From Propionibacterium sp. (GTDB lineage Bacteria; Actinomycetota; Actinomycetes; Propionibacteriales; Propionibacteriaceae), in assembly GCA_012517405.1 (NCBI GenBank), contig JAAYVB010000013.1:1-64000 (forward strand): a stretch of 64,000 bases of DNA, given 5' to 3'. Below, one piece after another: positions 16,533-24,591 of this stretch. A program made the position numbers and the translations under genes. Every line of letters begins with the position of its first letter. The stretch's first letter is position 1. Under the pieces are notes generated by a model. That model made no database searches. It saw nothing but the letters and a program-made list of their open reading frames with translations, and was not told the DNA's origin.

Positions 16533-17530
16533 CATCCGTGGCCATGGGCCAGATGCGAGCGATCCTGCTGGGTCGCGATCTGAAGCTCTCGCTCGGCACA
16601 GCGGAGGTTCGAAGGCCAGAAGCGGGCGAGGTGCTGGTACGGGTCGAGTACTGCGGGATCTGTGGATCTGATCGGCACGCCATCGCCTCAGGCGATTGGA
16701 TCGAGTATTGGCCGGCGATTCTTGGGCATGAGGCGGTGGGAGTGGTCGAGGAATCTGTGGACCCCGCGATCCGCATCGGCGAACGTGTGGTCATCGATTC
16801 TCGGCGTCCGTGCGAACAATGTGCGCTGTGCCGAAGGGGTGCGCGCGGGCTGTGCGAGAGTCTCACGTGGATGGGCGAATCAGCACCCGGCGGCTACGCC
16901 GAATACGTTGTTGTGCCCAGTTGGACGCTACACCGGATCCCAGACAGATTGCAGTCCGAAGTCGCAGTCTTGGCGGAGCCTCTCGCTGTTGTCGACAGTA
17001 CTCTCGATCACTTACCCGCGACTGCGGGAACGGTGCGGATACTCGGTGGTGGACCCATCGGCGTGTTGGCCGCGCTGCGTGTGGCCCAGCGGTTCGCAGG
17101 CGTGGAGGTGGAAATCGTGGAAGTTGTGCCCGAACGCGTCGGATTGGTTCGGCAGCTGTCGGTAGACGCCGTTCAGCATTCTTCCGGATCCAGGGTGGAC
17201 GCAGTCATTGACGCGGCCGGATATGTGAGGTCGGTGGACGACGCATTTGCAGGCTTAACCAACGGCGGCACGGTGATCGCGATTGCGCTGGGCGAATCGG
17301 AGCTTCAGCTACCGGTGCGCGAGCTGGTGGAACACGGCTGGAGCCTGGTGGGCTCGATCGGATTTGAGGCAGTCCATCTGGATCGCAGCCTGGCGGCCTT
17401 GGCCGAAGCGCCCGAGACGTATCGGGGTGTCGTGACCGAGATCATGGATTTCGCTGTGGCCAGGGACTTTCTGGCTGGCCGAACAACACTGCCAGGAGTG
17501 AAGATGGTGGTGAAGCCGAGTCATGTGTGA
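16529..17530 (+). CDS. Zinc-dependent medium-chain alcohol/polyol dehydrogenase
   Basis: This is a 333-residue MDR enzyme. The catalytic zinc site is Cys45 (CGICGSD) with His67-Glu68 (LGHE). The structural zinc loop holds Cys96, 99, 102 and 110. The nucleotide-binding fold follows as ILGGGPIGVLAALR. The type is close to sorbitol/threonine/galactitol-1-phosphate dehydrogenases, which oxidise secondary alcohols with NAD. Translation is coupled to the ATPase gene (ATGA) and to the SDR gene (8-base overlap), so these three form one operon fragment for import and oxidation of an unidentified small polyol or similar compound. The substrate is not deducible. Confidence 0.85.
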   Translation: MTSVAMGQMRAILLGRDLKLSLGTAEVRRPEAGEVLVRVEYCGICGSDRHAIASGDWIEYWPAILGHEAVGVVEESVDPAIRIGERVVIDSRRPCEQCALCRRGARGLCESLTWMGESAPGGYAEYVVVPSWTLHRIPDRLQSEVAVLAEPLAVVDSTLDHLPATAGTVRILGGGPIGVLAALRVAQRFAGVEVEIVEVVPERVGLVRQLSVDAVQHSSGSRVDAVIDAAGYVRSVDDAFAGLTNGGTVIAIALGESELQLPVRELVEHGWSLVGSIGFEAVHLDRSLAALAEAPETYRGVVTEIMDFAVARDFLAGRTTLPGVKMVVKPSHV

Positions 17531-18257
17531 TCATCAGGGGCGCAAGTATCTGATAACTGGCGGTACGTCGGGAATCGGAGCATACGTGGCCAAGGCATTG
17601 ACTTCCGCTGGTGCCACGGTGACAGTGACCGGACGTGATGAAGGCCGGGTTGCGGAGGCCATCCGGGCAGGGCTCGCAGAGTTCAGTCTGGTCTGCGACG
17701 TTTCCGATACCCGGGCTGCGAAGCAGGGTGTCTATGCGGCCTGCGAACAAATGGACGGACTTGATGCGGTATTCGCCAATGCGGGCGGCGACGGCCAGGC
17801 ACTACCGGCGCAAGAGTTGGATCTGGACTGTTTTGCGGACGTGCTGGCCACCAATGTCATCGGCATACTGGCCACTTGTCAGGCCGCGTTCCAGGTACTG
17901 AATCGGCCCGGTGCGATTGTGGTGAACTCATCGGTGAATGCGCTGCGTCCAGAGAAGAACTTCGCGGACTACAACGCGTCCAAGGCCGCATCGCTGAGCA
18001 TCGCGCAGAGTCTCGCGCTGGATTGGGCAGACGAGCGCATCACGGTGAATGCGGTCTGTCCCGGCTACTTCAGGAGCCGGATGACGGAGTCATATCTGGA
18101 CGATCCCAAGACCGCGGGGGAGTTGCTGGCGCGTATTCCGCAGGGCAGATTCGGCAGCGCGGACGAGATCGCGTCCCTGGTCGGCTTTCTGATGCTGGGC
18201 AGTGTGCCCTTCTTGGCCGGGGCCGGAATCCCCATCGCGGGCGCCTCACATTTGTGA
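17523..18257 (+). CDS. Short-chain dehydrogenase/reductase
   Basis: This classical SDR has 244 residues. The cofactor loop TGGTSGIG spans residues 12-19, NAG lies at 86-88, and the catalytic Ser136/137, Tyr150 and Lys154 sit in YNASK. An additional PG-x(F)-R-S-x-M motif after strand 6 is typical of NAD(P)(H)-dependent sugar/polyol dehydrogenases. It overlaps the alcohol dehydrogenase gene by eight bases and probably acts in the same pathway. It ends 172 bases before an independently controlled VOC gene. Confidence 0.87.
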   Translation: MCDHQGRKYLITGGTSGIGAYVAKALTSAGATVTVTGRDEGRVAEAIRAGLAEFSLVCDVSDTRAAKQGVYAACEQMDGLDAVFANAGGDGQALPAQELDLDCFADVLATNVIGILATCQAAFQVLNRPGAIVVNSSVNALRPEKNFADYNASKAASLSIAQSLALDWADERITVNAVCPGYFRSRMTESYLDDPKTAGELLARIPQGRFGSADEIASLVGFLMLGSVPFLAGAGIPIAGASHL

Positions 18258-18390
18258 CGCGTCGCGGGCCAGGAGAGCGCCTCCATGTCCCCGATCCCTG
18301 CCCACACGTGTGCGCCACGGACTGTCAGCGAGGCGTGCGCATTCTCCGGACGGCCCGCGGTCGCTACTGAAGGGAATAGTCGTCTCCACA

Positions 18391-18414
18391 AAGTGGTTGA
18401 GTATTCAACTACTT
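18391..18414. promoter_or_regulatory. Palindromic operator (MarR-type spacing) before the VOC gene
   Basis: AAGTGGTTGA, four bases (GTAT), then TCAACTACTT: ten-base arms with one mismatch, ending 15 nt before the ATG at 18430 and abutting the AGGAG ribosome site. The core GTTGA-N4-TCAAC resembles operators of MarR-family regulators controlling dioxygenase or glyoxalase-like genes. No MarR gene lies next to it; one is at 33.9 kb. Confidence 0.6.
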
Positions 18415-18429
18415 AGGAGTGGACGAGCT

Positions 18430-19308
18430 ATGAACGCACCAACCGAGCGGCTGGATCCGGCCACCCACATGGACATGCTGAGCTTGCGCGTCCGTGATCT
18501 GCCGGGCCTGCTCGCCTACTACACCGATGGGGTGGGACTCGTTCCGCTGTCCGAGGGGAGCGGACGCATTGCGCTCGGGCTGGGAGATCGGGCGGTGCTC
18601 GAACTGGTGCACGCCCCCGAGTTGCGTCCGGCGCCATCCAGCTCGGCTGGGCTGCATCACACTGCGGTTCTCTTCGATACCCGCAGCGATCTTGCGGCCA
18701 GCCTGCACAGCATGGCCTCCCGGTACCCGCAGACATTTATCGGCTCGGCCGATCACCTGGTCAGCGAGGCCTTCTACTTCACCGATCCCGAGGGCAACGG
18801 GCTCGAGTTGTACGTGGACCGTCCTCGCGAGCAGTGGCGGTGGACCGGAGACCAGGTGGCCATGGACTCACTGCCGCTGGACCCGAACCGCTTCGTCGCA
18901 AGCCATCTTGACCGCAACGCTGCGGAATCGTCCTCTGGGCGGTCGCGTCTGGTCGGACGACTGGGTCACGCCCACCTGCAGATCGGTGACATCGAGACCG
19001 CCCACCGCTTCTATGTCGGCACACTCGGTTTCGACCAGACGGCACGGATGGGACGCGGGGCGCTGTTCGTGTCGGCGGGCGGCTACCACCATCACATCGG
19101 TCTGAACACGTGGAACTCCCGCGGGGCTGGCGTGCGGTCGAAGACTCTGGGTCTCGGTTCGCTCGACATCGCAGTCCCCACGCGTGAAGAGCTGGATCGG
19201 ATCGCCGAGCGGCTTCGATTCGCCGGGCACGAGATCCGCGACGACGGCAACCGCATCACGACGTATGACCCCTGGGGCAACGAGGTCAGGATCGGTCAGG
19301 CGGTCTGA
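18430..19308 (+). CDS. Two-domain VOC protein (CatE-like ring-cleavage dioxygenase/glyoxalase family)
   Basis: This is a 292-residue protein of two vicinal-oxygen-chelate repeats. Domain 1 spans about residues 17-140 (MDMLSLRVRDLPGLLAYY ... GLHHTAVLF ... NGLELYVDRP). Domain 2 spans about 175-290 (LGHAHLQIGDIETAHRFYVGTLGF ... GYHHHIGLNTW ... NEVRIGQ). Metal-ligand candidates are the His/Glu residues in GLHH, GNGLELY, LGHAH and the final NEVRI. The layout matches Bacillus CatE/YfiE-like proteins, which are induced by catechols or quinones. The ATG at 18430 follows AGGAG by 10 nt. The palindrome just upstream suggests repression by a MarR regulator. Confidence 0.85.
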   Translation: MNAPTERLDPATHMDMLSLRVRDLPGLLAYYTDGVGLVPLSEGSGRIALGLGDRAVLELVHAPELRPAPSSSAGLHHTAVLFDTRSDLAASLHSMASRYPQTFIGSADHLVSEAFYFTDPEGNGLELYVDRPREQWRWTGDQVAMDSLPLDPNRFVASHLDRNAAESSSGRSRLVGRLGHAHLQIGDIETAHRFYVGTLGFDQTARMGRGALFVSAGGYHHHIGLNTWNSRGAGVRSKTLGLGSLDIAVPTREELDRIAERLRFAGHEIRDDGNRITTYDPWGNEVRIGQAV

Positions 19309-19487
19309 GTTCCGGGGTTGGCGAGCGCTTGGGACTGCCCGCGCGTCCCGATTTGATACGAGACGAGATGCACGGTCCAGTTGTGTCATTGCCCCACTCG
19401 TGTGTATCGTGGGTATTGCCCCCATGGGGTGACAAGATCGAGTATCGCTGATGTCTGATCGGACCCCAGCAGCGGAAGGGACTTAGA

Positions 19488-19772
19488 ATGATCGCGGATT
19501 TCAAGAACGTGGGCGAAGCCGTCGCCGACGAACGCGGTCGCTTGCCGATGGGGAAGAGCGGCGTCCGCAAGGATGACCGGTACGCGGTTGCCGTGAACGA
19601 CGATGGCCAGATCTTGCTGACACCCTTGGTCTCGATTCCACGGCGCGAGCTGATCGTGTGGGAGGACCAGCTGCTCCGCGAATCACTGGCGCGCGGCTTG
19701 GCTGAGGCGGCTGCAGGGGAAACTGTCGACTTGGGCAGCTTCGCGGAGTACCTCGACGACGCTGAAGACTGA
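19488..19772 (+). CDS. Antitoxin of a type II toxin-antitoxin pair
   Basis: This is a 94-residue acidic protein. The middle part (RKDDRYAVAVNDDGQILLTPLVSIPRRELIVWED) reads like an AbrB/SpoVT-type swapped beta hairpin. A helical, acidic C terminus (SLARGLAEAAAGETVDLGSFAEYLDD) follows that would wrap the toxin. GGAAGGGA stands 6 nt before the ATG. It is followed two bases later by a RelE/ParE-like toxin gene, the standard antitoxin-first order. Such antitoxins normally autorepress the pair; no clear palindrome was found upstream. Confidence 0.78.
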   Translation: MIADFKNVGEAVADERGRLPMGKSGVRKDDRYAVAVNDDGQILLTPLVSIPRRELIVWEDQLLRESLARGLAEAAAGETVDLGSFAEYLDDAED

Positions 19773-19774
19773 CG

Positions 19775-20068
19775 GTGATGGTGCTGAGATTCACCAAAGA
19801 AGCCGCGAGGGTTCTCAATGAGCTCACTTCGCCTCAGTATGCGGTGAAGCTGAGGAAGGTGCGCAGGACTCTTGCGCTTATTGAGCAGAATCCTCGGCAT
19901 CCGGGCCTCAACTCTCACAAGTACAAGTCCATCCGGGGCGTGGATGGATCAGACGTGTGGGAATCCTATGTCGAGAACCACACGTCGGGGGCTTGGCGGA
20001 TCTTCTGGCAGTACGGCCCGGGCGAGGACACTGTCACCATCCTGACTATCGGGCCACATCCCGACTGA
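19775..20068 (+). CDS. RelE/ParE-superfamily toxin
   Basis: This is a 97-residue basic protein with the RelE/ParE fold pattern: an N-terminal FTKEAARVLNEL helix, the long Lys/Arg-rich helix YAVKLRKVRRTLALIEQNP, a His-Lys-Tyr-Lys strand region, and C-terminal AWRIFWQYGPGEDTVTILTIGPH. Such toxins cleave mRNA on the ribosome or poison gyrase. The sequence does not decide which. The GTG at 19775 or the ATG at 19778 may start it. It is coupled to the antitoxin gene two bases upstream. Confidence 0.8.
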   Translation: MMVLRFTKEAARVLNELTSPQYAVKLRKVRRTLALIEQNPRHPGLNSHKYKSIRGVDGSDVWESYVENHTSGAWRIFWQYGPGEDTVTILTIGPHPD

Positions 20069-20069
20069 T

Positions 20070-20075
20070 TAGGCT
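20070..20075 (+). promoter_or_regulatory. Leaderless -10 box TAGGCT
   Basis: TAGGCT ends 6 nt before the ATG at 20082, and no Shine-Dalgarno is present. The downstream gene may thus have its own promoter although it directly follows the toxin. Confidence 0.45.
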
Positions 20076-20081
20076 ACATGC

Positions 20082-21458
20082 ATGCGGAGTGCGCGTGAGC
20101 AGCTGATCGGAAGGGCTCTTGCGGCCTACAGCGACTCATGCACCCTGCCGTTGTTGACTCCGAGTTGCCCCTTCTATCGCTTGGCTGGGGATGGCTGCAC
20201 CTGCAACGAAGAGTGCCGCGCGCTGTTAGTCGACTATGGAGAAGATCGGCCCACAGAGTCCGTCGCTGTGCTTGATGGGCTCGTCATGACAGGAGTCGTG
20301 CGACCGCTTGAGGTGGCGTCCGGACTTACGCCGTTCGACGCAACCGAGATCTTCATGCGGGAGTTGCGGGAGCCTATTCCGAACGCCAGCACAACGACTC
20401 TTCTGCTGCGAGCCAGCAAGCATGTTTCGACACCGCCGGACATGCGAATGAGTGACGATGATGTGTTTTTGGCGATTTGGGCTGAACTGGCGAGGCGCGG
20501 AGTGCCGGTTGAGAGAGTTCTGCGCGTGGGCGCCGCTCCTCGCGTCGCCGCCTCGATAGCGTCTTTGCTGACTGCTGAGCTGCCAGCCCTGTTGATGGAT
20601 TGGAGAGGACTGCGGGATGGCTGCCAGGCCGCATGGCGGGGCAGTACCGCCGACTATCCTCAGTGGTTCGAAGCGCAGGTCACGGAGTGGTTCACTCGTC
20701 TCCTGGCCTCTGACATTAAGGCTTTCTTAAATTGGAGCGTTCCCCAGAAGGCTGTATTCGTGAATCTGCCGCCACCACAGGCTGATCCGGAGGCTCAGTG
20801 GATTTGGGATCGTTTCACCGTTACCCATCTCGAGCTGTGGGCGACTGAGAGTCTGATCCTCGAGTGGGACACCGCCAGAGGAAGGCGTGCAGGTCTGTGC
20901 CCTGATCGAGTGTTGGCTGCGCGCGTTGTCGATGCAGAAGTGGTCGCGACAGCTGCCCTCGATAAGTTGGCCAGTCAAACCCCGCACCGGAATCAGCCTG
21001 CCCCGGACCTCAGCACCAAGCACTTCGTCCAGCAGGCGCTGATTCACCTTCGGAGGGGAAACCAGGCAGCAGCGGAGGAGATGTTCACCGCGCTTGCATA
21101 CATGAATCCGGCGGACGGTGACGCCTTGAACAATCTGGGATTCTGCATAATTCCTGTCTCGCCAGTGCGGGCCCTCGGGCCGCTCGCGAGAGGCGCCCAA
21201 CTCCCGATGGGTAACCCGGCGTTGAGCCTGGCAAACCGCGCTCTTGTCAACCATCTGCTAGGCGACAATCAGCTGGCCGCTCAGTTCCTCGACCAAATCG
21301 CAGTCGCGCATGGTAACGCCGCCGTGTGGTTGGAACGAGAATGCGGTGTACTCGAACTCGCGGTCATGGCCTTGGACTCCTATGTGGATCAACTGCGCAC
21401 GCACGTAGTCAACTCACTCGAGGTCAGCGGAGGTGCCTCGTCTGGCTCTCACGAGTGA
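20082..21458 (+). CDS. Unknown protein with Cys-rich N terminus and TPR-like C terminus
   Basis: I do not recognise this 458-residue protein. The N terminus carries five cysteines at 20, 29, 39, 41 and 45 (CPFYRLAGDGCTCNEECR), suggestive of a small zinc site. The middle is rich in Trp and Leu with no enzyme motif I can name. Residues about 310-400 (QALIHLRRGNQAAAEEMFTALAYMNPADGDALNNLGF) look like one or two tetratricopeptide units followed by further helices. It starts 13 bases after the RelE-like toxin. Codon use and G+C appear somewhat lower than in the flanking core genes, hinting at transfer. It may be a third component of the toxin-antitoxin locus or an unrelated neighbour. Confidence 0.7.
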   Translation: MRSAREQLIGRALAAYSDSCTLPLLTPSCPFYRLAGDGCTCNEECRALLVDYGEDRPTESVAVLDGLVMTGVVRPLEVASGLTPFDATEIFMRELREPIPNASTTTLLLRASKHVSTPPDMRMSDDDVFLAIWAELARRGVPVERVLRVGAAPRVAASIASLLTAELPALLMDWRGLRDGCQAAWRGSTADYPQWFEAQVTEWFTRLLASDIKAFLNWSVPQKAVFVNLPPPQADPEAQWIWDRFTVTHLELWATESLILEWDTARGRRAGLCPDRVLAARVVDAEVVATAALDKLASQTPHRNQPAPDLSTKHFVQQALIHLRRGNQAAAEEMFTALAYMNPADGDALNNLGFCIIPVSPVRALGPLARGAQLPMGNPALSLANRALVNHLLGDNQLAAQFLDQIAVAHGNAAVWLERECGVLELAVMALDSYVDQLRTHVVNSLEVSGGASSGSHE

Positions 21459-21678
21459 GATGTCAGAAGCTCCTGAGGCGGTCGTAGGCGAAGCGAGGCG
21501 CGTTCTGGGCAGGCGCCGAGTACATTCCCCAAGCCAGCACTCCCGCGGCGACCTGCCGGGCGGCGGCACACGGGTCCTTCAACACCGCTCAGGGCCCTGG
21601 AACTGGCGCGATCACCGGCTTGGCTGCGCTTTCGCTTAGGCTTAGAACGAGTACGGCACCCTGGGAGAAGAGCACAGC

Positions 21679-23139
21679 ATGGAGTTAACCGACTACTTGA
21701 GCATCTTGCGCAAGTATTGGCGCAGCGCCACAGCGGTCACGCTGGCCGCCGTTTTGTTCGCCGCGTTATTCTCAATGCTTGCGAAACCCACCTACACGTC
21801 CAATGCGTCGCTGTTCTTGTCGGTGCGTACGGCATCCAGTGGTGGCGATCTCAATGCCGGGTCGAGCTACGCGGAAAGCCAGGTGCAGTCGTTCGCGAAG
21901 GTGGCGCGCTCCGATATCGTCCTGCAGCCCGTGATCGACAACCTCGGGCTGGCTACGACGCCCAGCGAGTTGGCCAAGCAGGTGACGGTGAGCGTCCCAA
22001 CCGGAACGGCCACGCTCGACATCGCGGTCGTCCAGGGCAGCCCGGATGAGGCTGCCCGAGTGACGGCGGCGATCAGTGAGCAGTTGGTGGAGGCCGTAGA
22101 CGAGTTGTCCCCGCCTTCGCCCGATGGGACCAAGCCTGTTGTCGCGACGATCATTCGTCCGGCGCAGGTGCCCACCTCGCCCACCACTCCGAAGACGATG
22201 CAGAATCTGGCGCTCGGGGTGTTGCTGGGGCTATTACTCGGAGCCGGCCAGGCGATCCTGCGCGACATGCTGAACCTGGACATCCGTTCGGAGCGCGACG
22301 TGGCTCGCGTCACGGAGATCCCGGTGATCGGCATGGTGCCCAACGACGATGACGCCGCGGTGAATCCGCTGATCCTGGACGCCGACCCTCGCTCGGCACG
22401 GGCCGAGGCCTATCGCTCCTTGCGCACGAACCTTCAGTTCCTGGGGCTGGACCGAGGCAAGCGTGCGATCGTCATCACGTCGTCGGTTCCCAGCGAGGGC
22501 AAGACAACCACCGCGATCAACATCGCGTCCACGATTGCCGCCTCGGGGGAGCGAGTGCTGGTGATTGACGCCGATCTGCGGCGTCCGACGGTGGCGAAGC
22601 TGATGAGACTCGAAGGCAGCGTCGGGCTAACGACCGTGCTGATCGGTGAGGCCCGGCTTGAGCAGGTCATTCAGCCCACCAATGACTCGTTGATGGACGT
22701 GCTGGCTTCTGGACCCGTTCCGCCCAATCCCGCCGAGCTGCTCGGCCTGCCGCACATGCAGCAGTTGATCGCCGAGGCGTCCCGCCGCTACGACACGGTC
22801 ATCATCGACTCGTCGCCGTTGCTGCCGGTGACGGATGCAGCAGTCTTGTCGCGAGTCGCCGACGGCACATTGGTTGTAGTCGGAAGCGGCGTTGCTCGGC
22901 GTCCGGAACTCGAGAAGGCACTCGAAAAGCTCGAGATGGTTGACGCCCGGGTGCTTGGTCTACTGCTCACGCGGGTGCGGGGCGGCGACGCCGGCGCCTA
23001 TCACTACGAGTACGTCTACGGACAGGACGGGCACAGCTCGTCGCGCGCAAGCCGGGACAAGAATGAGCCTGCGCCGATCTCCTCCGCCCGGGCCCGCACA
23101 GGGCGGCGCCCGACCCGAGCCATTCAGCCGGTGCAGTGA
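21679..23139 (+). CDS. Polysaccharide co-polymerase/bacterial tyrosine kinase (Wzz-BY-kinase fusion)
   Basis: This is a 486-residue membrane protein. The N-terminal Wzz domain has two transmembrane helices (residues about 18-35 and 175-192) around an extracytoplasmic loop. The cytoplasmic kinase part carries Walker A SVPSEGKTTT (about 270), Walker A' VLVIDADLRRPT and Walker B VIIDSSPLLPV. The tail has a Tyr cluster (YHYEYVYG), the autophosphorylation region typical of CapB/Wzc-like kinases. Such fusions set exopolysaccharide chain length. The gene overlaps the phosphatase gene by GTGA, so both are made together. No glycosyltransferase or polymerase lies nearby. Confidence 0.9.
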   Translation: MELTDYLSILRKYWRSATAVTLAAVLFAALFSMLAKPTYTSNASLFLSVRTASSGGDLNAGSSYAESQVQSFAKVARSDIVLQPVIDNLGLATTPSELAKQVTVSVPTGTATLDIAVVQGSPDEAARVTAAISEQLVEAVDELSPPSPDGTKPVVATIIRPAQVPTSPTTPKTMQNLALGVLLGLLLGAGQAILRDMLNLDIRSERDVARVTEIPVIGMVPNDDDAAVNPLILDADPRSARAEAYRSLRTNLQFLGLDRGKRAIVITSSVPSEGKTTTAINIASTIAASGERVLVIDADLRRPTVAKLMRLEGSVGLTTVLIGEARLEQVIQPTNDSLMDVLASGPVPPNPAELLGLPHMQQLIAEASRRYDTVIIDSSPLLPVTDAAVLSRVADGTLVVVGSGVARRPELEKALEKLEMVDARVLGLLLTRVRGGDAGAYHYEYVYGQDGHSSSRASRDKNEPAPISSARARTGRRPTRAIQPVQ

Positions 23140-23693
23140 GCGCCGACCCCATCCGCATCCTGACGGTGTGCACCGGGAACATCTGCCGGTCGCCCGCCGC
23201 TGAGCGACTGCTGGCTGCCGGTCTTGGCGATGCGGCGCAGGTAACCAGCGCCGGGACGGGGGCTCTGTCCGGGTATCCGATGGACGCCGCCATGGTGCCC
23301 CTGGTGCAGGCCGCCGGAGCATCGGTGGATGGGTTCGCCGCGCGGCAACTCACGCCCGCGATGGTGAAGTCAGCAGACCTGATCTTGGCGCTGACGACGG
23401 CTCATCGTAGTCAGGCGGTGCGGCTGGCGCCGGTTGCAGTGCGGCGGTCGTTCACCCTCTTGGAGTTGGCGCGGATCGTCGGCTCGCCGGCGTTTCCTGC
23501 CCTGACCACGGACTCCGTTTCGGATCGTCTCCGGGAAATGGTGCAACAAGCGGCTCCGCGACGGATGCTGGGAGCCGACGGTGTCGTCGACGACGACGTG
23601 CCGGACCCCTTCCGGCGTGGGCCCGAGGTATTTGCGTCCTCGTTCGTGATGATCCGCGATGCGGTGGACGTGATCGTGGACGCTGTTCACTGA
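23136..23693 (+). CDS. Low-molecular-weight protein tyrosine phosphatase
   Basis: This 185-residue phosphatase has the P-loop C(X5)R at residues 12-18 (VCTGNICRS) and the general acid in a DPF loop (DDVPDPFRRG) near residue 155. The GTG start overlaps the kinase stop by four bases. It would dephosphorylate the Tyr cluster of the preceding kinase, the standard on/off partner in exopolysaccharide control (Wzb/Wzc arrangement). It ends 70 bases before the convergent truncated P-loop gene. Confidence 0.92.
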   Translation: MSADPIRILTVCTGNICRSPAAERLLAAGLGDAAQVTSAGTGALSGYPMDAAMVPLVQAAGASVDGFAARQLTPAMVKSADLILALTTAHRSQAVRLAPVAVRRSFTLLELARIVGSPAFPALTTDSVSDRLREMVQQAAPRRMLGADGVVDDDVPDPFRRGPEVFASSFVMIRDAVDVIVDAVH

Positions 23694-23762
23694 GTTGGTG
23701 CGTAGGGGCGATGAGGCCCCGGTCTGATTAGCTCAGATTTGGTGATGACGCCGGGCTTTCGG

Positions 23763-24215
23763 CTAGCCGAGGATGTGGAGCTGCTCGTCCAAGGCGATCG
23801 TCTCATCGGATAAGTAGCCGAACCGGCCGCTCAGCGACAAGGTGAGTGTGGTCTTGCCGGTACGACTCGGCGCCACGTAGACGACGCTTGCGCCGGTCTC
23901 GGGATTGCACAGGCCGCCGGCGTGAAGCATCAGCAGCTTGCCGGCCTGCTGGCCGATCAGCTCGGCGGTGATCTGCTGGGTGGTGCGCTCCCAGAAGGTC
24001 GGCCCATCATCGGGAATCGCCCCGAGACTGATGACGGGAGCCTCCTGGTTGCACGATTCAGGCTGCAGGCAGCGCGCCCATAGTTGCCGCAGCGTCGCCA
24101 TCCGCTGCTTGCTGTCGGGGCCGTCGGACAATACGCGCACGCAGCCGCCGAGACCGTGAATGGCGGTTCCGGATGCGCCGAATGGGGTAGTCAGCGCAGC
24201 CCCCGAAACACTCAT
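23763..24215 (-). pseudogene. HPr-kinase-like P-loop protein, C-terminally truncated
   Basis: The 150 residues end shortly after the nucleotide site. Walker A is APSRTGKTT at about 115-123 and the Walker B-like strand is YLSDETIAL at about 134-142; a TAG follows at once. Relatives of this actinobacterial family (HPr Ser kinase-like ATPases often found with exopolysaccharide genes) continue for another 100-150 residues. The 5' end and promoter look intact, with TAGACT 6 nt before the ATG. The 3' half seems to have been lost. The neighbouring kinase/phosphatase pair suggests it once belonged to the same locus. Confidence 0.6.
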
Positions 24216-24221
24216 GGCATC

Positions 24222-24227
24222 AGTCTA
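24222..24227 (-). promoter_or_regulatory. Leaderless -10 box TAGACT
   Basis: TAGACT on the minus strand lies 6 nt before the ATG at 24215, with no ribosome binding site between. Confidence 0.45.
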
Positions 24228-24392
24228 GATGTGCTTCCGGGTGCCTTGGCGCCTGTGCCAGTCGTCAGGCTCCTCGAATGGAGTGCGCCCGAAGTGATCG
24301 CAGCATCTGGAAGCGATCAGCCGACCCGGTGATGCCGGATACCCCGACGACGGGGCTCCAGCCTGCTGGGCCCCGGGAGTTGGGGCTGGGCA

Positions 24393-24495
24393 GCGTGCCT
24401 CATCTTCTTCACCTGCTCTCCAAATGGCGCCCCCGGATGGGTGCTGAGCGTGGGCGGGCAGCCAGGAGGCCCGAACTGAAGAAGATTAGGCACGC
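24393..24495 (+). repeat. 103-bp imperfect palindromic repeat, copy 4 (divergent)
   Basis: It has the same 103-bp length and better inverted ends than the other copies: GCGTGCCTCATCTTCTTCA at the left, complementary to the right end TGAAGAAGATTAGGCACGC apart from one base. The interior GTGCTGAGCGTGGGCGGGC aligns with copies 1-3 in the same orientation. The rest is diverged. Confidence 0.75.
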
Positions 24496-24591
24496 TCAGC
24501 GCCGATGACGAGCGCGAGGTGCACCCCGATACCAGAAAACAACGCGCTCAGGCGGCCGAAAGTCAGCCTCAGGCGGGCGGAAACGCCAGCC

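Larger units (their letters stand above)
24216..24591. other. Intergenic region with repeat copy 4 and short tandem repeats
   Basis: No gene was found here. It contains the leaderless promoter of the truncated P-loop gene, the 103-bp repeat at 24393, and two and a half imperfect units of a 21-23-bp repeat starting CTCAGGCGG at 24547, 24568 and 24591. These last run into the end of the SGNH gene. Confidence 0.6.
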
